DNA from: BRHc4a sp049323915 | GTDB lineage: Bacteria; Bacillota; Desulfotomaculia; Desulfotomaculales; Desulfocucumaceae | Direction: 5' to 3' | DNA: 18,358 nt | Assembly (NCBI GenBank): GCA_049323915.1 | Contig: JBMOPC010000027.1 | Location: 1-18,358 of the forward strand | Part shown: positions 12,211-18,358 of the stretch, one piece after another | Layout of the letters: each line of letters opens with the position of its first letter | Position numbering within the stretch: the first letter of the stretch is position 1 | Position numbers and translations under genes: made by a program | Notes under the pieces: model-generated | Databases searched by the model: none | What the model was told of the DNA's origin: nothing | The model's input: only the letters and a program-made list of their open reading frames with translations

Positions 12211-14155
12211 AATTTTGTAAAATGTTAATGCACCTTGGTTTGAATTTGCAATATAATGCACATGGACAGGTAAAAATACTCGCATTAGTTACACTTAAGC
12301 TTTAATGCCGCCGGGTACGCCTTTATATAGAACTATGCTTGTAAGTTAACGACTCCAGCAGTGCGCTGTATTTTCCCTGTGTTTTCTTACTGCGGGCCGC
12401 TGATTTTACTTCCTTTTCACCCAGTTGATTGACGGTGAATTTTATTTCTTCAAGCAACTGCAGTGTCTGTCTAGAGTTTAAATTAATCCCCGCGCCGCGG
12501 ATTATTCTCTCCAGTGTTTTTTCTATCATCGCCGCCAGCACACATACCATTACATTGGCTGATATGTTTTGATTAACTTTGAGACTGTAGGGACTGGCCG
12601 CAAATTCCGTTATTTCCCTGAAGCTATCTCGGATTTGCACCAGGTTAATATAGGATTCCAGCAGTTCACGACCGCTTAGAGCGGCAGAATTGGTTTCCAG
12701 GATAAAAAGCCCTGCTACATTCAGGTCCAGCTCCAAAAGATCGTCCTTGCAGCTATAAGTAAATTTTCTAGAAGCCTTATCATAGTTCCAGTTAAAATAC
12801 CTGAGGGAGTATTCGTCTTTAAAGACCGGAGCGTTTTTGTTAAACTGCCTCAGAAAGCTTTCATGGCGGCTTTCATCAACAGCAATCTGTATTGCCCTTA
12901 ATTCGGACTCAATGGAGTTCAGGCGCTCTGCAAGGAATATCTTTTTTGCTTCAGCCTCTTTCGGGTTAAAACAGAACAGGTAACGAATGTCGCCTTTTCG
13001 GACTTCCTTGAACCAGAGATCATCATTTGCCTGGAGGTAACCGTCCCTTCCCGGTGTAGCGTCACTTCTTGCCAGATCCAAGTCCTCTTTCTTCCAAAGC
13101 TTTCGGCGAACCAGATATTCATAACCCCGGGCTATCAGATTTTCAAGGTTCTGGTTGATGTTAAAACTGCGGTCCCCCACGAAGATGCAGCGTTCTGTGC
13201 TATAATTGCTTTGTAAGTAATTCACTATATCGCCATATTCAGCTTCATCTGCGGAATCTTGGAGAATTCTGTGGCCGAAAGGCATTCCGTTGCGGCTGAC
13301 CAATATTCCCAAGTCAACCTTATTATCCTCCTCAGGCTCTTCAAAGAAATATTTGCCGTAAAGGGAGGCATTAAATTTACTGGGTGAAGTTTCAACTTCA
13401 CCGGTGGTTAGAAGGCAAAACGCAATGTCGGTGTCAACAGGCACCGTACACTTTATTCTTTCAAAAACGCGCTTTTCCAGGGACTCTCTATCCCCGGCGA
13501 TAATGTCCATGGTCCGGTAGAAGTGATGGGGAAAAATTTCTATGCCTTCGGTCTCCGGGAGACGCAAGAATTGGTGCCAGTCGCTGATGACTTCCTTGTT
13601 TTGGGGCTTTATTATCTGGTTTATTACCATTAACTCTACAAGGAGGGCTTTATCCAGGCCGTTGTTTGAGTCGGAAAAAGTTTCTTTTATGGCGCCTTGT
13701 AAATCAAGGATCTCCCATACTTTGTGTATAGCTAGAACCTCACCATACCGCAATACATCATTGGCTTTTAACTGGATGGAATTACTATTATGGCTGCATT
13801 TTTCTGAAACACCGGCTGCCTGAATACTGGTTTCTTCCGCTGCAAGATTCACTTGCCGGGAAGAAGAGCTGCTCAGGCCGCAAATCTTCCTAAGCCCGGA
13901 AATAAGACCTTCAACTTTTTCGGGCGTCAGATTTTCTAAATTGCCAAGATTGGCGATGACCCGCTGCTTAACCTTACCGCCCTCCCTGTAGTTTTCAATT
14001 AGCTTCAGGTAGGCATATTCCTTGCCATTGCTACGAGCGATAACTTTCCGAAAAAACATAACCACCCTCCTCCCCATATTTTTTCCGCCATCAGCAATGT
14101 TCATTTAAGTATGAATTATTTGCGCTTACACTTGTGCTAATTATCACATAAAATT
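12211..14155 (-). mobile_element. IS1634-like insertion sequence, boundaries tentative
   Basis: The transposase gene fills most of the interval. Imperfectly related sequences in inverted orientation occur at 12211-12233 (AATTTTGTAAAATGTTAATG...) and 14134-14155 (AATTTTATGTGATAATTAGC... on the other strand), which could be decayed terminal repeats. No target-site duplication is visible, so the ends are a guess. Confidence 0.35.
12323..14059 (-). CDS. IS1634-family (IS4-group) transposase, possibly inactive
   Basis: The protein of about 578 residues begins MFFRKVIARSNGKEYAYLKL and continues with ENYREGGKVKQRVIANLGN, the typical IS1634 N-terminus. The ATG at 14057-14059 with GGGGAGGAGG upstream is preferred over the ATG at 14104. 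The DDE catalytic fold shows a first Asp in VDTDIAF and a second in FVGDRSF. The third position, usually Glu in a V/I-E-x-x-F-R motif within the Y-R-E-K signature, reads YINLVQIRDSFREI, so Glu is replaced by Arg and the later Lys is missing. The transposase may therefore be inactive or use a neighbouring acid. An upstream small gene (14169-14384) reads in the same direction and may share its transcript. Confidence 0.85.
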   Translation of the reverse strand: MFFRKVIARSNGKEYAYLKLIENYREGGKVKQRVIANLGNLENLTPEKVEGLISGLRKICGLSSSSSRQVNLAAEETSIQAAGVSEKCSHNSNSIQLKANDVLRYGEVLAIHKVWEILDLQGAIKETFSDSNNGLDKALLVELMVINQIIKPQNKEVISDWHQFLRLPETEGIEIFPHHFYRTMDIIAGDRESLEKRVFERIKCTVPVDTDIAFCLLTTGEVETSPSKFNASLYGKYFFEEPEEDNKVDLGILVSRNGMPFGHRILQDSADEAEYGDIVNYLQSNYSTERCIFVGDRSFNINQNLENLIARGYEYLVRRKLWKKEDLDLARSDATPGRDGYLQANDDLWFKEVRKGDIRYLFCFNPKEAEAKKIFLAERLNSIESELRAIQIAVDESRHESFLRQFNKNAPVFKDEYSLRYFNWNYDKASRKFTYSCKDDLLELDLNVAGLFILETNSAALSGRELLESYINLVQIRDSFREITEFAASPYSLKVNQNISANVMVCVLAAMIEKTLERIIRGAGINLNSRQTLQLLEEIKFTVNQLGEKEVKSAARSKKTQGKYSALLESLTYKHSSI

Positions 14156-14168
14156 CGCAAAAAAAAGC

Positions 14169-14384
14169 CTACCTATTGAGAACATCCTTTGCTTTTTTAT
14201 GAGTACTGCCCTGATTTAAAGGTTTATCTTCCAGCTTGATTGTTTTGATGGCCTCGTATATTAGGACTGGCTGGCCGTTTTCTACGCGTATTTTCATGTC
14301 CCCCCAACCAAGCTCCCGAATAAACTGAATCAGTTGCTTTTCTTTGTTACTCAAGCTGCGAAGGATGCTTACTTCGTCTAGCAT
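14169..14384 (-). CDS. Small DUF2292/YezD-like protein, 71 aa
   Basis: The start ATG at 14382-14384 has a perfect AAGGAGGT site; the longer frame from 14420 does not. The central segment (IRELGWGDMKIRVENGQPVL, about residues 23-42) followed by a short 'IKTIKLE' strand resembles the DUF2292/YezD fold, a small domain of unknown function common in Firmicutes, in which a G-x-V/M-x-I-x-V-x-x-G-x-P core is typical. The N-terminus is helical and charged, and the tail is basic (HKKAKDVLNR). It lies 109 bases upstream of the transposase start in the same direction. The family call is moderate; the function is unknown. Confidence 0.6.
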   Translation of the reverse strand: MLDEVSILRSLSNKEKQLIQFIRELGWGDMKIRVENGQPVLIYEAIKTIKLEDKPLNQGSTHKKAKDVLNR

Positions 14385-14410
14385 TGACGACCTCCTTTTC
14401 TGAAAAATTA

Positions 14411-14462
14411 TGTGAAACATGGGTATATGTGTCTGGTCATTGACTTAGTCTAATGTTTCACA
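14411..14462. promoter_or_regulatory. 10-bp inverted repeat upstream of the DUF2292-like gene, putative operator
   Basis: TGTGAAACAT (14411-14420) and ATGTTTCACA (14453-14462) are perfect inverse copies, with centres 42 bp apart (four helical turns). They lie just upstream of the ribosome site of the - strand gene at 14384, where its promoter should be. Confidence 0.45.
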
Positions 14463-14570
14463 AAGTGATCGTAGCATACTTGAGTAATCAAGGACAATAT
14501 TTAATTGGCATTTTAATATTCTGACTTACTGAAAACAGCTTTTTATAGCATTTTTCACCACTACATTGCC

Positions 14571-14658
14571 AAAAAATAATAGGCTGGACAACCTTGCTAT
14601 GATGCAAGTGTTTCCAGCCTATCGTTGTTCGATTCAGCCTTTTTTATGCTTTTATATT
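14571..14658 (-). ncRNA. Small RNA-like element, copy A
   Basis: On the - strand a TTGACA (14688-14693), 17-bp spacer and weak -10 TAAGCT (14665-14670) lead into an AT-rich leader. A 25-nt core (14611-14635) then follows that is identical to copy B, and then a terminator hairpin. The core contains a small ATCG-AACAA-CGAT hairpin and the first arm of the terminator (GGCTGGA). The stem has the inner pairing CTTGC/GCAAG, closes with TCCAGCC and is followed by TATTATTTTTT. The expected transcript is about 88 nt. It also lies 75 bases after the response-regulator stop, so it may double as the terminator of that operon. Confidence 0.55.
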
Positions 14659-14664
14659 AATGAA

Positions 14665-14693
14665 AGCTTAACAAAAGATCATTTTTTTGTCAA
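14665..14693 (-). promoter_or_regulatory. Promoter candidate of small RNA-like element A
   Basis: A perfect -35 TTGACA and a poor -10 TAAGCT are 17 bp apart on the - strand. The spacing equals that of copy B, which is the main reason to accept it. Confidence 0.45.
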
Positions 14694-14732
14694 CCGCTTT
14701 TAATAATTATTTGGCCAATTATTTTTATTGGC

Positions 14733-15107
14733 TTATAAGTTTCCCGCGTCAAGGACTTTGTTGATGGTTGCCTTGAGGTCGGTTAGGTGAAACGGCTTGG
14801 TGATATAAGCGGTGGCTCCCATTCTGAGGGAGTCTAGCGCTGTAGAGATGCTGCTGTGGCCGGTCATAAAGATGACCCGCAAGTCTGGCTTCGTTTCTTT
14901 AATCAGTTCCAGCACCTTTAGGCCGCTCATGCCAGGCATCTTATAATCCAGCAGGACTAGCGATATGTCTTGTGAAGCCAGAGCCTCCAGCCCCTCAGCG
15001 CCATTGGCTGCACTGGACACTTCATAACCTTCTTCCCGTAGCGCCTTCTCAAGCGCCCAGCGCATTCCGTACTCGTCATCAATGATTAAAACTTTTACAG
15101 CAGACAT
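14733..15107 (-). CDS. Receiver-only response regulator (Spo0F/CheY-like)
   Basis: The 124-residue protein is a single receiver domain with no output domain. The acidic pocket is Asp10-Asp11, the phospho-acceptor is Asp54 (LLDYKMPG), Thr82 lies in FMTGHSS, and Lys104 in ITKPF. AGGAGA at a suitable distance supports the ATG. It lies 19 bases after the stop of the sensor kinase gene and is clearly co-transcribed with it. Without a DNA-binding or enzyme domain it must pass phosphate on, as Spo0F does, or act by protein binding, as CheY does. The next relay protein is not in this window. Confidence 0.9.
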   Translation of the reverse strand: MSAVKVLIIDDEYGMRWALEKALREEGYEVSSAANGAEGLEALASQDISLVLLDYKMPGMSGLKVLELIKETKPDLRVIFMTGHSSISTALDSLRMGATAYITKPFHLTDLKATINKVLDAGNL

Positions 15108-15126
15108 CTAAAGTTCTCCTCTCTTG

Positions 15127-16620
15127 TCAGTTAATCGGAAAGCAAACTGTAAATCTAGTGACTGCGCCTGGCTGGCTTTCCACAGCAATAGAACCGCCAT
15201 GATTTTCGATAATTTTTTTGCTTATGGCTAATCCCAGACCACCGCCGCCTACCTTTTTTGTAAAAAATGGCTGGAATATCTTTGGCAGATCCTCTTCTGA
15301 TATTCCTTCACCGGTGTCACTGACTATAACGCAGACATGTTCCTCCTTTGTTAAAGTCTCTATAGTCAGGGCGCCACCTTTAGGCATGGCCTGGATTGCG
15401 TTTATAATCAGGTTCACGAAAACCTGTGCAAGTTTTTCCTTGTTTCCGATAATGTTAGGAAGCTGTTCGGGATTAAAGAAATGCAAAGCTATTTGATTTT
15501 TTTGGAGAAGGGGGCCGGTTGTGTCAAGTAATGACCCTAAAAGATCCCTCAGATCCAAATTCTCCATTTTCAGCGGCAGCGGGCGACCAAAATCTAACAG
15601 CTCCTCGGTGAGCATTCTTATCCGGTTCAATTGATCCTGTAACATGAAAATACATTCCTTTAGATCCGGACTATGGTTTACTTTTGGTTCAATTAAATCA
15701 ACTGTGCACTGGATAATGCATATTGGGTTGCGCAGTTCGTGGGCTATATCTGTAACAAGCCGGCCCAGGGAGGCCATGTTTTGCGAAGCGCGCAACTGTT
15801 CCGCCAGTTGCTCTTTTTCTTTCAGGCTTGAAGCCATCTTATTAATGGCTTTGGTGACCTGCCCCATTTCTCCGGGCATATCCGGAAGGGTATTGCTAAA
15901 ATTTTTTTCCATCTTTAAAAGACCGTTTTTAATGTTTCTCACTTGTCTTATTAAAGATATGGTGGACAATAAAGTGGCTCCGACTCCAAAGCTAAACACT
16001 ATCAGAGTAACAAGACGGATGATACGCCGGGCTTTGGCGCTTTGGGCAAAAATGGGATGAACGCGCTCCTCTGCCCAGACCACGGCAACCAATTTAGAAT
16101 CGAAATATATTGGGACCAGATGTTCTATAAAATGGTCGTCCCAGGTCTGCCCCAGTTTTGTAATCGGGATGCCTCCCGTCACCACTGCTCTGATCCCGGC
16201 GGAAGTCTCCAGATATATGCGGTGCTCCCGTTGCTGTTTTCCCTCGCCTCCCGGCGGACGGTAATCGTGGAGGAAACCCTCAATCAAAATGCGTTCCTGT
16301 TCCACGATGTATATGCCCAGCCGTACTCCTTTATAGTTCTCGGCCTTGGTTTTGGCAATATCTTGAAAGGACCTTTCAAGCGCAGAGGGCAGATTCCGTC
16401 CTGGCTCCCCTTCTAAATGAGCGGCCAACTGGTCGTGGATTTGTTTGCTCATACTTTGAACGACACCAGCAAGCTTTTTTTCCAGGTTTGCAATCAGTTC
16501 GTCGTCGGTTTTTGAGATGATCAGCATGTCATAAATCATCATCATTACAGGTACTAAAAGGAGTACCGACACTATGGCGATCATCTGGAACCGAAATCCC
16601 CGCGACCAGAGTTTAAACAT
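15127..16620 (-). CDS. Membrane sensor histidine kinase
   Basis: This 497-residue kinase has a first membrane helix (about 13-34), an extracellular sensor domain of about 165 residues (35-199, single-Cache-like with YIVEQERILIEGFLHDY), a second helix (about 201-224) and a HAMP region (225-280). The phospho-accepting His294 lies in DIAHELRNP. The ATP-binding domain has an N-box (NLIINAIQAM, 404-412), a G1 box (DTGEGI, 435-440), an F-box (FQPFFTKK) and a G2 box (GGGGLGLAI). This resembles AtoS/ZraS-type kinases and sporulation kinases. GGGAGGAT before the ATG sets the start. It phosphorylates the receiver-only regulator encoded 19 bases downstream. The signal is unknown; Cache domains usually bind small organic molecules. 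Confidence 0.92.
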   Translation of the reverse strand: MFKLWSRGFRFQMIAIVSVLLLVPVMMMIYDMLIISKTDDELIANLEKKLAGVVQSMSKQIHDQLAAHLEGEPGRNLPSALERSFQDIAKTKAENYKGVRLGIYIVEQERILIEGFLHDYRPPGGEGKQQREHRIYLETSAGIRAVVTGGIPITKLGQTWDDHFIEHLVPIYFDSKLVAVVWAEERVHPIFAQSAKARRIIRLVTLIVFSFGVGATLLSTISLIRQVRNIKNGLLKMEKNFSNTLPDMPGEMGQVTKAINKMASSLKEKEQLAEQLRASQNMASLGRLVTDIAHELRNPICIIQCTVDLIEPKVNHSPDLKECIFMLQDQLNRIRMLTEELLDFGRPLPLKMENLDLRDLLGSLLDTTGPLLQKNQIALHFFNPEQLPNIIGNKEKLAQVFVNLIINAIQAMPKGGALTIETLTKEEHVCVIVSDTGEGISEEDLPKIFQPFFTKKVGGGGLGLAISKKIIENHGGSIAVESQPGAVTRFTVCFPIN

Positions 16621-16781
16621 TATCTATCCTCCCAATCCAACTTGAGGGAACACCGATTTGCAGAAGATGAATGAATTTATGAGTTAGGATTCGCGGGGAA
16701 TTCAAATTATCCTCCCGAATTATTATTGCCTGCTGCGAGTGGCAACTTGGTCTTCATTAAAAAATCAGAACCGGTGAGTGT

Positions 16782-16810
16782 TTGACAATATTATAATTAT
16801 ATGTTATCAT
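16782..16810 (+). promoter_or_regulatory. Consensus sigma-A promoter of small RNA-like element B
   Basis: A perfect TTGACA (16782-16787) and TATCAT (16805-16810) are separated by 17 AT-rich bases. Transcription is expected from about 16817. Confidence 0.8.
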
Positions 16811-16816
16811 GAAGCA

Positions 16817-16904
16817 CTAATAATTATATAACCTTTGCGAGTCGAATCGAACAACGATAGGCTGGAAATTCCTGCTGGCAAGGAATTCCCAGCCTTTTTG
16901 TTTT
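16817..16904 (+). ncRNA. Small RNA-like element, copy B (or terminating leader)
   Basis: A promoter at 16782-16810 would give a transcript of about 83-88 nt: an AT-rich leader, the 25-nt core identical to copy A (16844-16868), and a terminator. The terminator stem is GGCTGG (16860-16865) with CCAGCC (16889-16894), plus AATTCC with GGAATT inside, then T5-G-T4. Its inner stem differs wholly from copy A but is again self-complementary, which points to a kept structure. The next gene starts at 16979, so it is either a separate small RNA or an attenuator for that gene. Confidence 0.6.
16860..16904 (+). terminator. Terminator hairpin within element B
   Basis: A 12-bp stem with one mismatch and a 9-nt loop is followed directly by a T-rich tract. 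Confidence 0.85.
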
Positions 16905-16978
16905 CATTCTGACTGTTGATTGCGGAAGGTATTTTTCCCCGGTACTGATACTGTGTCAGGAACTTAGGAGGGATTAAG

Positions 16979-17419
16979 ATGTCAAGCCTGTCACATTCTT
17001 GCAGACATGGCATGGATCTGGCTCTTGCGAATCCATTCAGTGCAATCATAAAAGCTTTAGACAGATTTTTCAGAAGTAAAGAAATAACCAAAACTGCAAA
17101 AATTTATCATGGGGAATTCTCTTATGATTTAGTTCCTAATACCTCCATAAGCACTTTTGATAATATGGCTAAGGTAACATCGGTTGATTGTGGAGACTGT
17201 TATATTGGTGTCTTCGAAGGTGCCCGCTATCAAGGCCAATGCCAAATACTGAAGCCTGGTGAAAAAGCCCAAATTGGAGGTTGCGGTTCTATTGTTGTAA
17301 GTATGCAGCCCATACCTGTTGATGTATTTCGTAATAATGCACGTTCCCCGGCATGGTGCTGGGAATTATCCGGGCCTATGTATTTATGGCACTTTTCTAG
17401 TAATTATAAGTATGTCTGA
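16979..17419 (+). CDS. 146-aa protein, possibly beta/gamma-crystallin-like
   Basis: TAGGAGGGATTAAG before the ATG at 16979 is a good ribosome site. The N-terminus (SSLSHSCRHGMDLALANPFS) has no clear signal peptide. The stretch CYIGVFEGARYQGQCQILKP, followed by GEKAQIGGCGSIVVS (about residues 74-108), has the spacing of a Greek-key beta/gamma-crystallin repeat: an aromatic, then Y-x-G, then L-x-x-G, then a final Ser-Ile-x-V strand. Only one such unit is plain. Several Cys residues (about seven in all) and a Trp-rich end (AWCWELSGPMYLWHFSS) suggest a stable, perhaps disulfide-bonded protein. Element B sits in its leader and may control it by termination. The fold call is tentative; the function is unknown. 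Confidence 0.6.
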   Translation: MSSLSHSCRHGMDLALANPFSAIIKALDRFFRSKEITKTAKIYHGEFSYDLVPNTSISTFDNMAKVTSVDCGDCYIGVFEGARYQGQCQILKPGEKAQIGGCGSIVVSMQPIPVDVFRNNARSPAWCWELSGPMYLWHFSSNYKYV

Positions 17420-17603
17420 AGAAAATGATGAATGTATCTCAAGGCAGGGTGCTGTCAGTTGTCAAAAAAATGCAGCAATTTCGGAAAGCATCATAAAGAC
17501 CTCTACTGATCAGGTGACATTACGGTCCGTACTGCGGCACGACCTTTTCCTGCCCTCGTTCTGTCTTCCGTACTTCCGGTATAAATTTAAACTGCACTAA
17601 AAT

Positions 17604-17632
17604 AAGGCGGCCCGTCAGGCCGCCTTTCCCTT
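17604..17632. terminator. Bidirectional terminator between convergent genes
   Basis: AAGGCGGCC (17604-17612) pairs perfectly with GGCCGCCTT (17618-17626) around a CGTCA loop. T-rich sequence follows on the + strand and TTATTTT follows on the - strand. It serves both the 146-aa gene and the acyl-CoA dehydrogenase gene. Confidence 0.85.
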
Positions 17633-17655
17633 TTGTTAATCAGGGTTGTATCCAT

Positions 17656-18358
17656 TTATTCATTCATTTTAAACTGACCCAGCAGGCTCAATACCTGGTC
17701 ATGCCACAGCCGATCCTTCTGGGCGGGGTTCTGCACCGGTTTTTTTAGCATCATTTGCAGCAGTTTCTCCTGGTCCCGGGTGTTGACGAAGCTTGAGAGA
17801 TGGGCCAGGGCGTACTGTGCGTAGTCGCCCACCAGGAAACTGAAGATCTGGTTTATCAAGTCGTCGTCAAGTTTGTACAGCTTTGCGTTTTCCAGTACCA
17901 GCTGGGCGTAGACTACCATTGTGAACAGCTCGCCCAGGTGCAGCATGTAGTCAACGTCTTTGCGCTGTTCATCATTGGGAGGCGCTGTGGCCAGCAATTT
18001 TCTGAAAAGCTCCACCTGTTCCATGAATACGCCGGCGTTGGGAAGGTCCACTCCCCGGTATGCCTCCCGGTAGTCGGGGAACTTTACCCTTGACAGTTTT
18101 CCCGTGGTCTGGCGGAAAAGGTTGGAGTCGTCCCGGGTGTCCAGCCTTATGCCCACCTCGGGGTAGCCCGCGCTGTCAAAGAAATAATTGGCCATGAACT
18201 TTATCACCAGGGCCATGTTCACATGTGTGGTGCCCTCCAGCCGCGGTATCATGCCGATGTCCCGTATGGCCATCTCAAAATATGTGTCCTGTTCAAACCC
18301 TTTGGCTGCCACTATGTCCTGCAGCATGTCCATCACTTTCATTCCCTGGGTGGTGACT
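17656..18358 (-). CDS. Acyl-CoA dehydrogenase, C-terminal part (5' partial)
   Basis: The frame runs in from the right edge (VTTQGMKVMDMLQD) and ends at 17656, so at least 233 residues are present and the N-terminal and central domains lie outside. The segment AAKGFEQDTYFEMAIRDIG followed by MIPRLEGTTHVN is the C-terminal helical domain of the family, where RxxGG-like and flavin or substrate contacts are made. In anaerobes such enzymes oxidise or reduce acyl-CoA esters using FAD and electron-transfer flavoprotein. The C-terminal extension (about the last 120 residues, helical, LKKPVQNPAQKDRLWHD) is longer than in classical short-chain enzymes and recalls large multi-domain acyl-CoA dehydrogenases. 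Substrate and subfamily cannot be set from this fragment. Confidence 0.8.
   Translation of the reverse strand, partial: VTTQGMKVMDMLQDIVAAKGFEQDTYFEMAIRDIGMIPRLEGTTHVNMALVIKFMANYFFDSAGYPEVGIRLDTRDDSNLFRQTTGKLSRVKFPDYREAYRGVDLPNAGVFMEQVELFRKLLATAPPNDEQRKDVDYMLHLGELFTMVVYAQLVLENAKLYKLDDDLINQIFSFLVGDYAQYALAHLSSFVNTRDQEKLLQMMLKKPVQNPAQKDRLWHDQVLSLLGQFKMNE

Larger units (their letters stand above)
16621..16978. other. Divergent control region of the kinase operon and the 146-aa protein gene
   Basis: This 358-bp gap carries the B promoter (16782-16810), small RNA-like element B, and the kinase leader. The leader holds a second copy of GGGAGGATA, 5 bases before a TTG that opens a 30-codon frame ending over the kinase start. 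No clear promoter for the kinase was identified. Confidence 0.55.

Noticed and set aside
12229..12260. TATAAT at 12252-12257 as a + strand promoter
   Set aside because: No acceptable -35 at proper distance and no + strand gene follows.
17412..17600. 62-codon frame directly after the 146-aa gene
   Set aside because: The ATG overlaps the previous stop, which hints at coupling, but there is no ribosome site and the residues look random.
1..18358. CRISPR array, tRNA or rRNA gene, prophage module
   Set aside because: No regularly spaced repeats, no tRNA-like cloverleaf with a TPsiC arm, and no phage structural genes were seen.

Overview
The window looks like a chromosomal segment of a Gram-positive, low-to-mid GC anaerobe of the Firmicutes, most likely from the Peptococcaceae / Desulfotomaculum-Pelotomaculum neighbourhood. 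This rests on very regular AGGAGG-type ribosome binding sites, a SipW-type signal peptidase next to TasA-like secreted proteins, a DUF438/hemerythrin/PAS protein, and an acyl-CoA dehydrogenase. The placement is inference, because no rRNA or tRNA is present.

Left part (1-4860), an extracellular locus on the + strand. It starts with the 3' part of a secreted subtilisin-like protease carrying Ig-like domains, closed by a terminator. Then come a SipW-type signal peptidase, two TasA/CalY-like proteins with SipW-type signal peptides, and a third secreted protein (TasA-like N-part plus PxKF-like C-part) interrupted by a one-base frameshift in a G5 run. An 18-nt inverted repeat brackets the two TasA-like genes.

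Middle part (4860-9950). A truncated YgjP-type metallopeptidase (-), a membrane-bound chemotaxis transducer with almost no extracellular domain (+), and a convergent DUF438/hemerythrin/PAS protein (-) are followed by about 450 bp without a normal gene. That stretch holds a phased pair of ATACCGGT motifs and a 144-nt block able to fold as a closed structured RNA. After it lie an 82-aa orphan gene, a 5' fragment of an ArsB-type permease, a tiny transcription unit (promoter, 29-aa membrane peptide, strong terminator), and a CBS-pair protein ending near a perfect 16-bp palindrome.

Right part (9950-18358). On the - strand are a 27-aa lipoprotein, an SLC13-type permease whose two SNT motifs are altered, an IS1634-like transposase with a doubtful catalytic centre, a small DUF2292/YezD-like protein, and a two-component system (sensor kinase followed by a receiver-only regulator). 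The two-component operon is bracketed by two inverted copies of one small element: a TTGACA promoter, an identical 25-nt core and a terminator hairpin whose inner stem differs between copies. This is the best candidate here for an undescribed system, a duplicated small-RNA or attenuator family. One copy lies in the leader of a secreted-looking or beta/gamma-crystallin-like 146-aa protein (+). The window ends with the C-terminal part of an acyl-CoA dehydrogenase (-), sharing a bidirectional terminator with that gene.
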